This document shows positions 8,926 through 17,907 of a stretch of 64,000 nt of DNA, piece after piece (position 1 is the stretch's first letter; every line of letters starts with the position of its first letter). The notes beneath the pieces are model-generated. The model did not search any database and had not been told where the DNA came from. It saw nothing but the letters and a program-made list of their open reading frames with translations. Made by a program: the position numbers and the translations under genes. The stretch is from Thalassotalea sp. Sam97. Lineage in GTDB: Bacteria > Pseudomonadota > Gammaproteobacteria > Enterobacterales > Alteromonadaceae. The stretch spans positions 1 through 64,000 of the forward strand of contig NZ_CP166919.1 in assembly GCF_041379765.1 (NCBI RefSeq), given 5' to 3'.

Positions 8926-9396
8926 ATGAATATGAATGCTACCTTAATCGGTGAATCTATTGCATTTATCGTATTTGTGATCTTTTGTATGAAGTTTGTA
9001 TGGCCGCCAATTATGGCTGCTATCGAAGATCGTCAAAAGACTATTGCTGACGGCCTTGCTGCTTCTGAGCGTGCAGAGAAAGATCTTGAGTTAGCTCAAG
9101 AGAAAGCTGCTGCACAGCTTAAAGAAGCGAAAGCTCAAGCTGCAGAAATCATTGAAGCTGCGAAAAAACGTGAAGCACAAATGATGGATGAAGCAACTGA
9201 GAAAGCCCAAGCTGAGCGCGATAAAATCATCGCATCAGGTCAAGCAGAAATTGAATCAGAGCGTAACCGCGCACGTGAAGAGCTACGTCAACAAGTAGCA
9301 ACTCTAGCTGTAGCTGGTGCTGAGAAAATTCTTGAACGCTCTATTGATGGCGCTGCGCACAGCGACATCCTAGACAAACTAGTTGCTGAACTTTAA
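8926..9396 (+). CDS. atpF: F1Fo ATP synthase subunit b
   Basis: The 156-residue peripheral-stalk subunit has the same length as E. coli b. It has one N-terminal membrane helix (about residues 5-27, FIVFVIFCMKFVWPPIM) followed by a long charged Ala/Glu/Lys-rich coiled coil. It connects subunit a to delta and F1. The start is MNMNATLIGES; the third codon is also ATG and aligns with the E. coli start, so the true protein may be 154 residues. Confidence 0.97.
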   Translation: MNMNATLIGESIAFIVFVIFCMKFVWPPIMAAIEDRQKTIADGLAASERAEKDLELAQEKAAAQLKEAKAQAAEIIEAAKKREAQMMDEATEKAQAERDKIIASGQAEIESERNRAREELRQQVATLAVAGAEKILERSIDGAAHSDILDKLVAEL

Positions 9397-9410
9397 GAGA
9401 GGATTGAGCT

Positions 9411-9944
9411 ATGTCTGAATTGACTACCATTGCTCGTCCTTACGCTAAAGCAGCGTTCGAATATGCCGTTGAAGCTCAAGCGATTAACGCTTGGTTAGAG
9501 ATGCTAGTGTTTGCATCTGAAGTAAGCCAAAACGAAACTATGGCCAAGTACCTTTCTGGTGGTTTGGCTACGGAACAAATCACAGATTTGTTCCTTAAAG
9601 TTTGTGGCGAACAGCTAAACGACAAAGGTCAAAACTTTATTAAGGTGATGGCTGAAAACGGACGCTTGTTGGTGCTACCACAGGTAGTTGCTCAATTTGC
9701 TGAGCTAAAAGCAGAATATGAGCAGGAAGTATCTGTAGATGTAGCGTCTGCGGTAGAACTAAGCGCAGAACAAGTAACTACATTGAGCGCCGCGCTTGAA
9801 AAGCGTCTGGCTCGCAAAGTTAAGCTAAATTGCACAGTCGATGCCACCATCGTTTCTGGTCTTGTAATCAAGGCAGGTGACATGGTAATTGATGGTTCAG
9901 TACGTGGTAAACTGAATCGTTTGGCTAATACATTGCAATCCTAA
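9411..9944 (+). CDS. atpH: F1Fo ATP synthase subunit delta
   Basis: The 177-residue OSCP/delta subunit has the same length as E. coli delta. It joins the b stalk to the tops of the alpha subunits. It begins with TIARPYAKAAFEYA and has the C-terminal family signature VIDGSVRGKLNRL. The gene starts 14 nt after atpF and ends 14 nt before the preferred atpA start. Confidence 0.97.
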   Translation: MSELTTIARPYAKAAFEYAVEAQAINAWLEMLVFASEVSQNETMAKYLSGGLATEQITDLFLKVCGEQLNDKGQNFIKVMAENGRLLVLPQVVAQFAELKAEYEQEVSVDVASAVELSAEQVTTLSAALEKRLARKVKLNCTVDATIVSGLVIKAGDMVIDGSVRGKLNRLANTLQS

Positions 9945-9958
9945 TCGGGGAAATGAGC

Positions 9959-11500
9959 ATGCAATTGAATTCCACTGAAATCGCTGAATTGATCAAAGGT
10001 CGTATCGATCAATTCGACGTTGTAAGTGAAGCTCGTAACGAAGGTACTATCGTTTCTGTAACAGACGGTATCATTCGCATTCACGGCCTTGCAGATGTAA
10101 TGCAAGGTGAGATGATCGAACTTCCTGGCAACCGTTTTGCTATCGCGTTAAACCTTGACCGTGATTCGGTAGGTGCGGTAGTAATGGGTCCTTATGCGGA
10201 CCTTGCTGAAGGCGTAAAAGTAAAAGGTACTGGCCGTATTTTGGAAGTACCAGTAGGTCGTGGCCTGTTAGGTCGCGTTGTTAACACTCTAGGTGAGCCA
10301 ATTGATGGTAAAGGCCCTATCGACAACGATGGCTTTGCTCCAGTTGAAGTTGTAGCACCAGGTGTTATCGATCGTAAGTCAGTTGACCAACCAGTACAAA
10401 CTGGTATCAAGTCAATCGACTCAATGATTCCAATCGGTCGTGGTCAGCGTGAGCTTATCATCGGTGACCGTCAGGTTGGTAAATCTGCGATCGCACTAGA
10501 TGCAATCATCAACCAGAAAGACACTGGTATTAAGTCTATCTACGTAGCTATTGGTCAAAAAGCATCAACAGTTGCTAACGTAGTACGTTCTCTAGAAGAG
10601 CACGGCGCTCTTGAGAACACGATTGTTGTTGTTGCAACTGCTTCTGAAGCGGCAGCACTACAATACTTAGCACCATACGCTGGTTGTACTATGGGTGAAT
10701 ACTTCCGTGACCGCGGTGAAGATGCCCTAATCGTATACGATGATTTGTCTAAGCAAGCTGTTGCTTACCGTCAAATCTCACTACTACTTCGTCGTCCTCC
10801 AGGACGTGAAGCATTCCCAGGTGACGTATTCTACCTTCACTCACGTCTACTAGAGCGTGCTGCTCGTGTAAACGAAGAGTATGTAGAGAAGTTCACTAAT
10901 GGTGAAGTTAAAGGTAAGACTGGTTCACTAACTGCTCTACCTATCATTGAAACACAAGCTGGTGACGTATCTGCGTTCGTTCCTACAAACGTAATCTCAA
11001 TCACCGATGGTCAGATCTTCCTTGAGTCTAACCTATTCAACGCTGGTATCCGTCCTGCTGTAAACGCAGGTATCTCGGTATCTCGTGTTGGTGGTGCAGC
11101 TCAAACTAAGATCATCAAGAAGCTTGGTGGTGGTATTCGTCTAGCACTTGCTCAATACGCAGAACTAGCTGCGTTCGCTCAGTTCGCATCAGATCTTGAT
11201 GACGCAACTCGTGCACAACTTGAGCACGGTCAGCGCGTTACCGAACTAATGAAGCAAAAGCAATACAGCCCGCTTTCTGTGGCTGAAACTGCTGTTTCAT
11301 TGTTCGCAGCGGAAAAAGGCTATTTAACTGACATCGAAATCAACAAGATTGGCGATTTCGAAGCAGCGCTACTTAGCTACGCGAATAACGAACACGCTGA
11401 GCTTATGACTACCATCAACGAAACTGGCAACTACGATAAAGATATCGAAGCAGGTTTAAACAAGTTACTTGAAACTTTCAAGTCAACTCAAACCTGGTAA
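9959..11500 (+). CDS. atpA: F1Fo ATP synthase subunit alpha
   Basis: This is the regulatory nucleotide-binding subunit of F1. From the start chosen here the protein is 513 residues and begins MQLNSTEI exactly like E. coli alpha. An ATG two codons upstream (9953) is only 1 nt from the GGGGA ribosome binding site, whereas the chosen ATG has 7 nt spacing. Walker A is GDRQVGKS (169-176). The segment SVSRVGGAAQTK near residue 370 holds the alpha arginine finger that reaches the beta active site. Confidence 0.97.
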   Translation: MQLNSTEIAELIKGRIDQFDVVSEARNEGTIVSVTDGIIRIHGLADVMQGEMIELPGNRFAIALNLDRDSVGAVVMGPYADLAEGVKVKGTGRILEVPVGRGLLGRVVNTLGEPIDGKGPIDNDGFAPVEVVAPGVIDRKSVDQPVQTGIKSIDSMIPIGRGQRELIIGDRQVGKSAIALDAIINQKDTGIKSIYVAIGQKASTVANVVRSLEEHGALENTIVVVATASEAAALQYLAPYAGCTMGEYFRDRGEDALIVYDDLSKQAVAYRQISLLLRRPPGREAFPGDVFYLHSRLLERAARVNEEYVEKFTNGEVKGKTGSLTALPIIETQAGDVSAFVPTNVISITDGQIFLESNLFNAGIRPAVNAGISVSRVGGAAQTKIIKKLGGGIRLALAQYAELAAFAQFASDLDDATRAQLEHGQRVTELMKQKQYSPLSVAETAVSLFAAEKGYLTDIEINKIGDFEAALLSYANNEHAELMTTINETGNYDKDIEAGLNKLLETFKSTQTW

Positions 11501-11525
11501 TTAACAGTTTTCGGAGACAATAGTC

Positions 11526-12386
11526 ATGGCCGTCGGTAAAGAAATTAAAGACAAGATTGGAAGTGTAAAAAATACACAGAAAATCACCAGCGCAATGGAA
11601 ATGGTTGCTGCATCGAAAATGCGTCGTGCGCAAGATCAGATGTCGTCAACTCGTCCATACGCTGAGAAAATCAGAAACGTGATCGGTCATATTGCATGCG
11701 GTCAGCTTGAATACCGCCATCCTTATTTGGAAGAGCGTCAAGCGAAGCGTGTAGGCTATATCGTAATTTCTACCGACCGTGGTCTTTGTGGTGGCTTAAA
11801 CGTTAACTTGTTCAAACAGGTCTTAAAAGACTCAGCCAAATGGCAAGAACAAGGCGCTGAAGTAGAGTTTGCATTAATAGGTTCTAAAGCCTCAGCATTC
11901 TTTTCAAGCTTCGGCGCGAACGTAACCGCACAAAAATCCGGTTTAGGCGACAATCCTTCAGTTACTGATTTAATCGGTTCTGTTAAGGTGATGTTAGACG
12001 CCTATGATAAAGGTGAAATCGACCGTTTGTTCGTTGTGTACAATAAGTTTGAAAACACAATGAGCCAAAAGCCGACAATCGATCAATTGTTACCTTTGCC
12101 TAAGTCTGATGAAGACGAAATTGCTCACCGTTGGGACTACATCTACGAGCCAGATGCGCAAGCATTGCTTGACCAATTATTGGTTCGTTACGTTGAGTCT
12201 CAAGTATACCAAGGCGTGGTTGAAAACCTAGCGTCTGAACAAGCTGCTCGTATGGTTGCGATGAAAGCCGCAACTGACAACGCAGGCAGCCTAATTGATG
12301 ACCTTCAATTGGTATACAACAAAGCGCGTCAAGCGGCGATCACTCAAGAGCTGGGTGAAATCGTAGCTGGTGCAGCAGCGGTATAG
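11526..12386 (+). CDS. atpG: F1Fo ATP synthase subunit gamma
   Basis: The 286-residue central rotor shaft of F1 is close to E. coli gamma (287). The N-terminal helix EIKDKIGSVKNTQKITSAM and the C-terminal helix MKAATDNAGSLIDDLQL form the coiled coil inside the alpha3beta3 ring; both are highly conserved here. The central Rossmann-like part includes STDRGLCGGLN. It lies in operon order, 25 bp after atpA. Confidence 0.98.
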   Translation: MAVGKEIKDKIGSVKNTQKITSAMEMVAASKMRRAQDQMSSTRPYAEKIRNVIGHIACGQLEYRHPYLEERQAKRVGYIVISTDRGLCGGLNVNLFKQVLKDSAKWQEQGAEVEFALIGSKASAFFSSFGANVTAQKSGLGDNPSVTDLIGSVKVMLDAYDKGEIDRLFVVYNKFENTMSQKPTIDQLLPLPKSDEDEIAHRWDYIYEPDAQALLDQLLVRYVESQVYQGVVENLASEQAARMVAMKAATDNAGSLIDDLQLVYNKARQAAITQELGEIVAGAAAV

Positions 12387-12419
12387 GCAGAGTTTAATTA
12401 ATAGTTTAGAGGAATAAAC

Positions 12420-13805
12420 ATGAGTGCAGGTAAAATCGTGTCAGTAATTGGCGCAGTTGTGGACGTAGAGTTTCCACAAAATGCTGTACCTCAGGTATAT
12501 GACGCATTGAACATCACTGAAGGTGACCTAGCTGGCCGCGTACTTGAAGTACAGCAGCAATTAGGCGGTGGCGTAGTACGTACTATCGCTATGGGTTCAT
12601 CTGACGGTTTGCGTCGTGGTCTGAATGTAGAAAATACCGGTAACCCAATCCAAGTACCAGTTGGTACTGCGACTCTTGGTCGTATCATGGACGTATTGGG
12701 TAACCCAATCGATGAAGCTGGTGATATCCCAACTGAAGAGCGTTGGACTATTCACCGTGAAGCTCCATCTTATGAAGATCAATCAAACAGCAACGAACTA
12801 CTAGAGACTGGTATCAAGGTTATCGACCTTGTATGTCCATTCGCTAAAGGTGGTAAAGTTGGTCTATTCGGTGGTGCCGGTGTTGGTAAAACCGTAAACA
12901 TGATGGAACTTATCCGTAACATCGCAATCGAGCACAGCGGTTTCTCTGTATTCGCTGGTGTTGGTGAGCGTACTCGTGAAGGTAACGATTTCTATCATGA
13001 AATGAGCGAATCTAACGTACTTGATAAAGTAGCGCTAGTATACGGTCAGATGAATGAGCCACCGGGTAACCGTCTTCGTGTTGCGATGACTGGTCTAACT
13101 ATGGCTGAGAAATTCCGTGACGAAGGTCGTGACGTTCTATTCTTCGTAGATAACATCTACCGTTACACCCTAGCGGGTACTGAGGTATCGGCACTTCTAG
13201 GTCGTATGCCATCAGCGGTAGGTTACCAGCCAACTCTTGCAGAAGAGATGGGTGTACTACAAGAGCGTATTACGTCAACTAAGACTGGTTCAATCACTTC
13301 AATCCAAGCGGTATACGTACCTGCGGATGACTTGACTGACCCTTCTCCAGCGACAACCTTCGCTCACTTAGATGCAACTGTTGTACTTTCTCGTGACATC
13401 GCTGCGCAAGGTATCTACCCTGCAATCGATCCACTAGATTCTACTTCTCGTCAGCTTGACCCACTAGTTGTTGGTAACGAGCACTACGACGTAGCACGTG
13501 GCGTACAGTCTACTCTACAACGTTACAAAGAACTTAAAGATATCATCGCTATCCTAGGTATGGACGAGCTTTCTGAAGAAGATAAGCAAACTGTTGCCCG
13601 TGCCCGTAAGATTGAGCGTTTCTTATCTCAACCGTTCTTCGTTGCTGAAGTATTCACTGGTTCACCAGGTAAGTACGTATCGCTTAAAGATACTATTTCA
13701 GGCTTCAAGGGCATCCTAGCGGGTGAACACGATGACCTACCAGAACAAGCGTTCTACATGGTTGGTTCGATCGAAGAAGCTATCGAAAAAGCGAAGAGCA
13801 TGTAA
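12420..13805 (+). CDS. atpD: F1Fo ATP synthase subunit beta
   Basis: The 461-residue catalytic subunit of F1 (E. coli 460) has Walker A GGAGVGKT at 151-158, the catalytic glutamate in GVGERTREGNDF, Walker B DVLFFVDNIYR, and the DELSEED-type lever loop (MDELSEEDKQT, about 381-391). All residues needed for hydrolysis and synthesis are present. Codon use is strongly biased, as for the other highly expressed F1 genes. It is followed by atpC after 31 bp. Confidence 0.99.
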   Translation: MSAGKIVSVIGAVVDVEFPQNAVPQVYDALNITEGDLAGRVLEVQQQLGGGVVRTIAMGSSDGLRRGLNVENTGNPIQVPVGTATLGRIMDVLGNPIDEAGDIPTEERWTIHREAPSYEDQSNSNELLETGIKVIDLVCPFAKGGKVGLFGGAGVGKTVNMMELIRNIAIEHSGFSVFAGVGERTREGNDFYHEMSESNVLDKVALVYGQMNEPPGNRLRVAMTGLTMAEKFRDEGRDVLFFVDNIYRYTLAGTEVSALLGRMPSAVGYQPTLAEEMGVLQERITSTKTGSITSIQAVYVPADDLTDPSPATTFAHLDATVVLSRDIAAQGIYPAIDPLDSTSRQLDPLVVGNEHYDVARGVQSTLQRYKELKDIIAILGMDELSEEDKQTVARARKIERFLSQPFFVAEVFTGSPGKYVSLKDTISGFKGILAGEHDDLPEQAFYMVGSIEEAIEKAKSM

Positions 13806-13836
13806 TTCGGCCTAAAGTTAGGTTCAGGAGACGAAT

Positions 13837-14262
13837 ATGGCAGCCATGACCACACATTTGGATGTAGTAAGTGCAGAAGAGAGCTTATTCTCTGGTCGCG
13901 TTGAATCATTGCAAATTACGGGTAGTGAAGGTGAGCTAGGTATTATGCCTGGTCACGCACCTTTGTTAACTACACTTAAACCAGGTATGGCGCGTATTGT
14001 TAAACAGCATGGCGAAGAAGAGGTAATTTACCTTTCAGGCGGCATGCTGGAAGTTCAACCGGGTTCAGTTACCGTATTGGCAGACGTTGCCGTACGCGGT
14101 GGTGAGCTGGATGAACAAGCTGCTTTAGAAGCCAAGCAACGTGCAGAAGAGCACATTGCCAACGCATCAGCTGATGTTGATTATGCAGAAGTTGCTGCAG
14201 AGCTAGCCAGAGCGGTAGCGCAATTACGTGTTATCCAGGAAGCAAACAAGTACAGAAAGTAA
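13837..14262 (+). CDS. atpC: F1Fo ATP synthase subunit epsilon
   Basis: The 141-residue epsilon subunit has an N-terminal beta-sandwich (MTTHLDVVSAEESLFSG, GSEGELGIMPGHAPLLT) and a C-terminal helical hairpin that can inhibit ATP hydrolysis. It is the last gene of the operon and is followed by a strong terminator. An internal Met at residue 4 matches the E. coli N-terminus slightly better; either start is possible. Confidence 0.97.
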   Translation: MAAMTTHLDVVSAEESLFSGRVESLQITGSEGELGIMPGHAPLLTTLKPGMARIVKQHGEEEVIYLSGGMLEVQPGSVTVLADVAVRGGELDEQAALEAKQRAEEHIANASADVDYAEVAAELARAVAQLRVIQEANKYRK

Positions 14263-14278
14263 GCGATTACTTCTTGTT

Positions 14279-14305
14279 AAAAAGGCGCCATTAGGCGCCT
14301 TTTTT
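14279..14305 (+). terminator. intrinsic terminator of the atp operon
   Basis: A perfect GGCGCC (14284-14289) / GGCGCC (14294-14299) stem is extended by A-T pairs (A-run 14279-14283). It has a 4-nt ATTA loop and six T residues (14300-14305), 16 nt after the atpC stop. Confidence 0.93.
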
Positions 14306-14517
14306 GTATCTATTGTTTTTTAAATGGATAAATGTTATCGTCGAAAAATGCGCTGTCATTGCGGCTAAGGTCGCAACCTAGCTGAGTAATAGAGTGTATC
14401 TAAAGTCACCCCACCATTTATACCAATCAACTAAATACATCGCATCTAATTCACATTTATTTTACACTTCGGGCAGTAATATAAGAAACGTGTTTATCAA
14501 TCTTATTTAAACTGCTT

Positions 14518-16245
14518 ATGAAATTTATCAAAATTAGTGTATCCATTATTGTATTACTCGCATTTGCTGTTTTTCTCTTGGCCTATTCATTTAGGCTTGG
14601 CATTGGCACACCGAATGATACTTATCAGGCGCAACCCGTTTACTCGCCAAATGGTGCCATTGCAACGAGTCAGCCATTGGCAAGTCAGGCCGGTATGCGT
14701 GTACTACAGAATGGTGGAAATGCAGTGGATGCTGCCGTTGCAGCTGCCGCGGTACTTAGTGTGGTTGAACCTTATATGACCGGCATTGGTGGAGACATGT
14801 TCGCCATACTTTGGTCTGAAGCAGATCAAAAGCTCATCGGTATTAATGGTAGCGGTTATGCTGGCTCGTTGATGAATAAGGAAGTTTTCGGTGACAGGAG
14901 TAAAGTCGATGATGAAGGCGCGTTATCAATCACATTACCCGGTGCACTTGGCGGCTGGGCAAAATTACTTGAGGAACATGGCACTATTACACTGTCAGAA
15001 GCGCTGCAACCTGCGATTGAACTCGCAGCTAATGGCTTTCCCATATCCGAAATAACAGCCAAAGAATGGGACATGTTTACCGGTAAGCTTGCGTATGATG
15101 AGGGGGCCCGAAAAACGTTTCTCATCGATAATGAAAGAGCTCCCATGCCTGGAGAGTGGTTCGTCAATCAAGATTATGCCAGTACACTGAAGTTAATAGC
15201 TGATCAAGGTATCGGCGTTTTATATGGTGGATCTTTAGGTAATAAGATAGCGGTACGAATACAAGAGTTGGGCGGTTTCATTACCGAGGATGATTTTGCC
15301 AACTATCAAGCTCAATGGATTGAACCAGTATCGGTGGAGTATCAAGGTTATCGTGTGTGGGAATTGCCTCCTAATGGTCAAGGCATTGCGGCATTGGAGA
15401 TGTTAAAACTCCTTGAACCATATGACCTTAAAGCTATGGGGCACAATTCGGTTGATTATTTACACCACCTTATTGAAGCTAAAAAATTAGCTTACGCTAA
15501 TCTTGAATATTACGTTGGCGACCCTGAGTTTATGCAAGTTACGCCTGAAAAACTTCTCTCTGACGAAGTCATAGAGAAACGGCGATTGCTTATTAATAGC
15601 GAGCAAGCCAGTGCGAGAGTCAACCCAGATAAGTCTTTAACAACCACAGAGACAACGTATATTAGTGTGACCGATAACCAGGGTAATATGGTGTCCTTTA
15701 TCAATAGCTTAGCCGGCTCATTTGGTTCAGGTGTCGTTGTGCCTGGAACGGGCTTTGCCCTGCAAAATCGAGCGGTTGGTTTATCAATGAAACCCAATCG
15801 AGCAAATACTGTAGCTCCCGGCAGACGACCATTCCATACCATCATACCGGGATTCGTTACAAAAATAGGTACCGATGGTAAAGATACTCCTTGGCTAAGT
15901 TTTGGCATCGTTGGTGGAGCACAACAACCGCAAGCACATGTACAATTGCTACTTAATTTAATGCTGTTTGATATGAACCTGCAAGAAGCTATTGATGCTC
16001 CTCGATTTAGGCATTGGCAAGACAATCAAGTTAGCTTTGAATCTTCGATATCTGAAGATGTTGTCGACGGTTTGAGAAGCATGGGACACGCTCCACAAAA
16101 CCCATTTATGGCGACAGCACAAAGCGTTTTTCTTGGCAATAATCGCGGTCTTATTTTTGGTGGAGGACAAGCGGTGATGAAATTAGATAAAGGATATATG
16201 GCAGCTTCGGATTCAAGAAGAGATAGAGCAGCAGCTGGGTATTAA
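14518..16245 (+). CDS. ggt: gamma-glutamyltransferase
   Basis: The 575-residue N-terminal-nucleophile hydrolase transfers or hydrolyses the gamma-glutamyl group of glutathione and related peptides. It is made as a precursor that cuts itself before a Thr. That nucleophile should be T379 in the segment TETTYISVTDNQGN; E. coli has TTHYS here, so the third residue is Tyr instead of His. The motifs VVEPYMTGIGGDMF and SLAGSFGSGVVVPGTGFALQN support the family. An uncleaved-looking hydrophobic segment (about residues 5-25) suggests a membrane anchor facing the periplasm. It is a single-gene unit between the atp terminator and a convergent terminator. Confidence 0.93.
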   Translation: MKFIKISVSIIVLLAFAVFLLAYSFRLGIGTPNDTYQAQPVYSPNGAIATSQPLASQAGMRVLQNGGNAVDAAVAAAAVLSVVEPYMTGIGGDMFAILWSEADQKLIGINGSGYAGSLMNKEVFGDRSKVDDEGALSITLPGALGGWAKLLEEHGTITLSEALQPAIELAANGFPISEITAKEWDMFTGKLAYDEGARKTFLIDNERAPMPGEWFVNQDYASTLKLIADQGIGVLYGGSLGNKIAVRIQELGGFITEDDFANYQAQWIEPVSVEYQGYRVWELPPNGQGIAALEMLKLLEPYDLKAMGHNSVDYLHHLIEAKKLAYANLEYYVGDPEFMQVTPEKLLSDEVIEKRRLLINSEQASARVNPDKSLTTTETTYISVTDNQGNMVSFINSLAGSFGSGVVVPGTGFALQNRAVGLSMKPNRANTVAPGRRPFHTIIPGFVTKIGTDGKDTPWLSFGIVGGAQQPQAHVQLLLNLMLFDMNLQEAIDAPRFRHWQDNQVSFESSISEDVVDGLRSMGHAPQNPFMATAQSVFLGNNRGLIFGGGQAVMKLDKGYMAASDSRRDRAAAGY

Positions 16246-16302
16246 ACTCTTCTCTACAATTAAAAGTCTATTCGCCGCGATGGCTACCCTGAGGTGTGAA
16301 AT

Positions 16303-16337
16303 AAAAAAGGCCAGTGCCTACTGGCGCTGACCTTTTT
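16303..16337. terminator. bidirectional terminator between ggt and the DUF3300 gene
   Basis: A 15-bp hairpin with two imperfect pairs is flanked by A-tract and T-tract: AAAAAGGCCAGTGCC (16304-16318) pairs with GGCGCTGACCTTTTT (16323-16337). It can stop ggt (+) and the convergent DUF3300 gene (-). Confidence 0.88.
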
Positions 16338-16365
16338 AAGTTAGTACATCTAAGCCACTATAAAC

Positions 16366-17667
16366 TTAATGCTTTTCTCGCATTTCATGTCGTTGATGAC
16401 CACGCGGCTTTTCTTGCCTGTGGTGCTGACGATGGTTAATCGCCTTGGCTTCACGCTTAACTTCGTGGCGCTTCACCTCATGGCGTTTTACTTCGTGACG
16501 TTTAATTTCACGGCGCTCTAGTTGTTTATGACGTTGAGGCTCGTGTTTACGCTCATGTACCTTGTGCTGTGGGCGTTTATGTTCACTCACTTTATGGTCG
16601 TTTACTTTATGATGCACTGGTTTTCGGTCACCTAAGCTAGGCTTACTGCCATGCTGTACTTTCACTGGTTGTGGGCGCTTAACCTCATGATGCACTTTAT
16701 GCTTATTAAGCGCTTGTTCACGACGTAAGCGGCGATCATGGTGCTTATGCTGCCAACGGTGGCTATTGCTAACCGCTATTGGTTTACGTTGTCCACCTAC
16801 GCTAATGTGCTCTTGGCGTCTGTCATAGTGACCATGGCTATACGACCTTTTGTGGCGAATATAATGGTGCTTATGACGATTGTAGTAGCGCTTATAGTAA
16901 TGACGATGATGATCGTGATGATGCACTACCACATGGCCAAAGCGCCATTGCACACCAAATATAAACCAACCGTCGCTAATGGTAATCGCTGGCGACCAAT
17001 GAAATGGCGAATGGTGGTGTCCGTGGTGGCGGTGGTGCGCATAATGCCAGTAAACAGGCGGAAACGCTGACCATGCCCAGTGTCCGTAGACTCTGCGGCT
17101 GTCATAATACGGCACGTACACGACTTCTTTTTGCACTGGCTGAATAATAATGGTTTGCTGATCTTGGCTTACCGTCATGTTGTCGATATTATTCAGCGTA
17201 CCGGCATCCCAAGCTTTTTGACGTAGGCTTTGTACCGATGCCATCACTTGGTCTTCGTCAGTTAAGAACGCATCTCCCAGTTGCTCGGTCCAGCGTAGCT
17301 CACTGCTCATTTTATTCAGCACATCTTTAAATGGCAGTAACGCAATGATACTAGGGTCCCATTGCATCTCGTTGCCTTTGTCTATTAGCTGTTGCTTAGA
17401 CAAGTGTTGATTGTTACTGACATAACGTTCAGCTTGCACCACCTCTAGAGGATAAGTACTGGCAACCAAAATATGCGTTAGTAGCGCATCTGGATATAGC
17501 GCAATAGGCGCCAGCATTTGTTCAAGCTCTGCTTGAGAGTATTGCTGTTGGCTCGCGGATACTGTCGCGTTATTTGCTTCACTGGCCTGAACACTAACTG
17601 TTGTTAGCGCTAAGCTTGCGGCAATCAATGCCAAACGGGCAATACCACGATGTCTTTGTTTGTTCAT
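16366..17667 (-). CDS. DUF3300 domain protein with His/Lys/Arg-rich C-terminal tail
   Basis: The 433-residue exported protein starts MNKQRHRGIARLALIAASLALTTVS with a signal peptide ending near VQA-SEA. Residues of about 45-200 match DUF3300 (LEQMLAPIALYPDALLTHILVASTYPLEVVQAER, WDPSIIALLPFKDVL, VYVPYYDSRRVYG). The function of this domain is unknown. The second half is extremely rich in His, Lys and Arg and contains a 4-copy five-residue repeat. A metal-binding or nucleic acid/polysaccharide-binding role is conceivable, but unproven. The ATG used has AGGAG at 5 nt spacing; a GTG two codons upstream overlaps that site. A two-component box lies about 50 bp upstream. Confidence 0.85.
   Translation of the reverse strand: MNKQRHRGIARLALIAASLALTTVSVQASEANNATVSASQQQYSQAELEQMLAPIALYPDALLTHILVASTYPLEVVQAERYVSNNQHLSKQQLIDKGNEMQWDPSIIALLPFKDVLNKMSSELRWTEQLGDAFLTDEDQVMASVQSLRQKAWDAGTLNNIDNMTVSQDQQTIIIQPVQKEVVYVPYYDSRRVYGHWAWSAFPPVYWHYAHHRHHGHHHSPFHWSPAITISDGWFIFGVQWRFGHVVVHHHDHHRHYYKRYYNRHKHHYIRHKRSYSHGHYDRRQEHISVGGQRKPIAVSNSHRWQHKHHDRRLRREQALNKHKVHHEVKRPQPVKVQHGSKPSLGDRKPVHHKVNDHKVSEHKRPQHKVHERKHEPQRHKQLERREIKRHEVKRHEVKRHEVKREAKAINHRQHHRQEKPRGHQRHEMREKH
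16456..16515 (-). repeat. four 15-bp tandem repeats coding for a RHEVK-type pentapeptide
   Basis: Four adjacent 15-bp units (16456-16470, 16471-16485, 16486-16500, 16501-16515) encode KRHEV/KRHEI-like repeats in the tail of the DUF3300 protein. Synonymous differences between the units show that it is not a very recent duplication. Confidence 0.8.
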
Positions 17668-17716
17668 AACCACTCCTAATGGTTTTTCACGATTGCTTGC
17701 TAGTGTACAAAAGCCA

Positions 17717-17736
17717 AGCTGAACGGAATCTGAACA
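17717..17736. promoter_or_regulatory. response-regulator-like direct repeat upstream of the DUF3300 gene
   Basis: The box reads AGCTGAAC-N5-CTGAACA on the plus strand, with the CTGAA halves 11 bp apart (one helical turn). This spacing is typical for OmpR/PhoP-family dimers. It lies 50-69 bp upstream of the DUF3300 start. The same pattern occurs at 20347-20366, in front of the nearby two-component operon. Confidence 0.55.
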
Positions 17737-17907
17737 TAGTATTTTTATTTTATGGATATAATTGATTAGCTCGTTAGTTATGTAGGCTGTTATCTACGGA
17801 GCAACCTAAGTAGTTACATAACTTGCTATCTATATAGCTAGCTTCTTGAATAAAAAGCGTTTTTTGTATTGGCAAAATGATATTGTTTAAGATGTTCTTT
17901 AGTTTAG

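Noticed and set aside
16738..17070. 110-codon frame on the plus strand opposite the DUF3300 gene
   Set aside because: It is the antisense of the His-rich repeat region, where low-complexity codons leave the opposite strand open; no ribosome site or homology.
17776..17823. 9-bp inverted repeat AGTTATGTA/TACATAACT with a 30-nt spacer between the kinase and DUF3300 genes
   Set aside because: AT-rich, with no T-tract and no clear inner stem; it could be chance, so it is not listed as a terminator.
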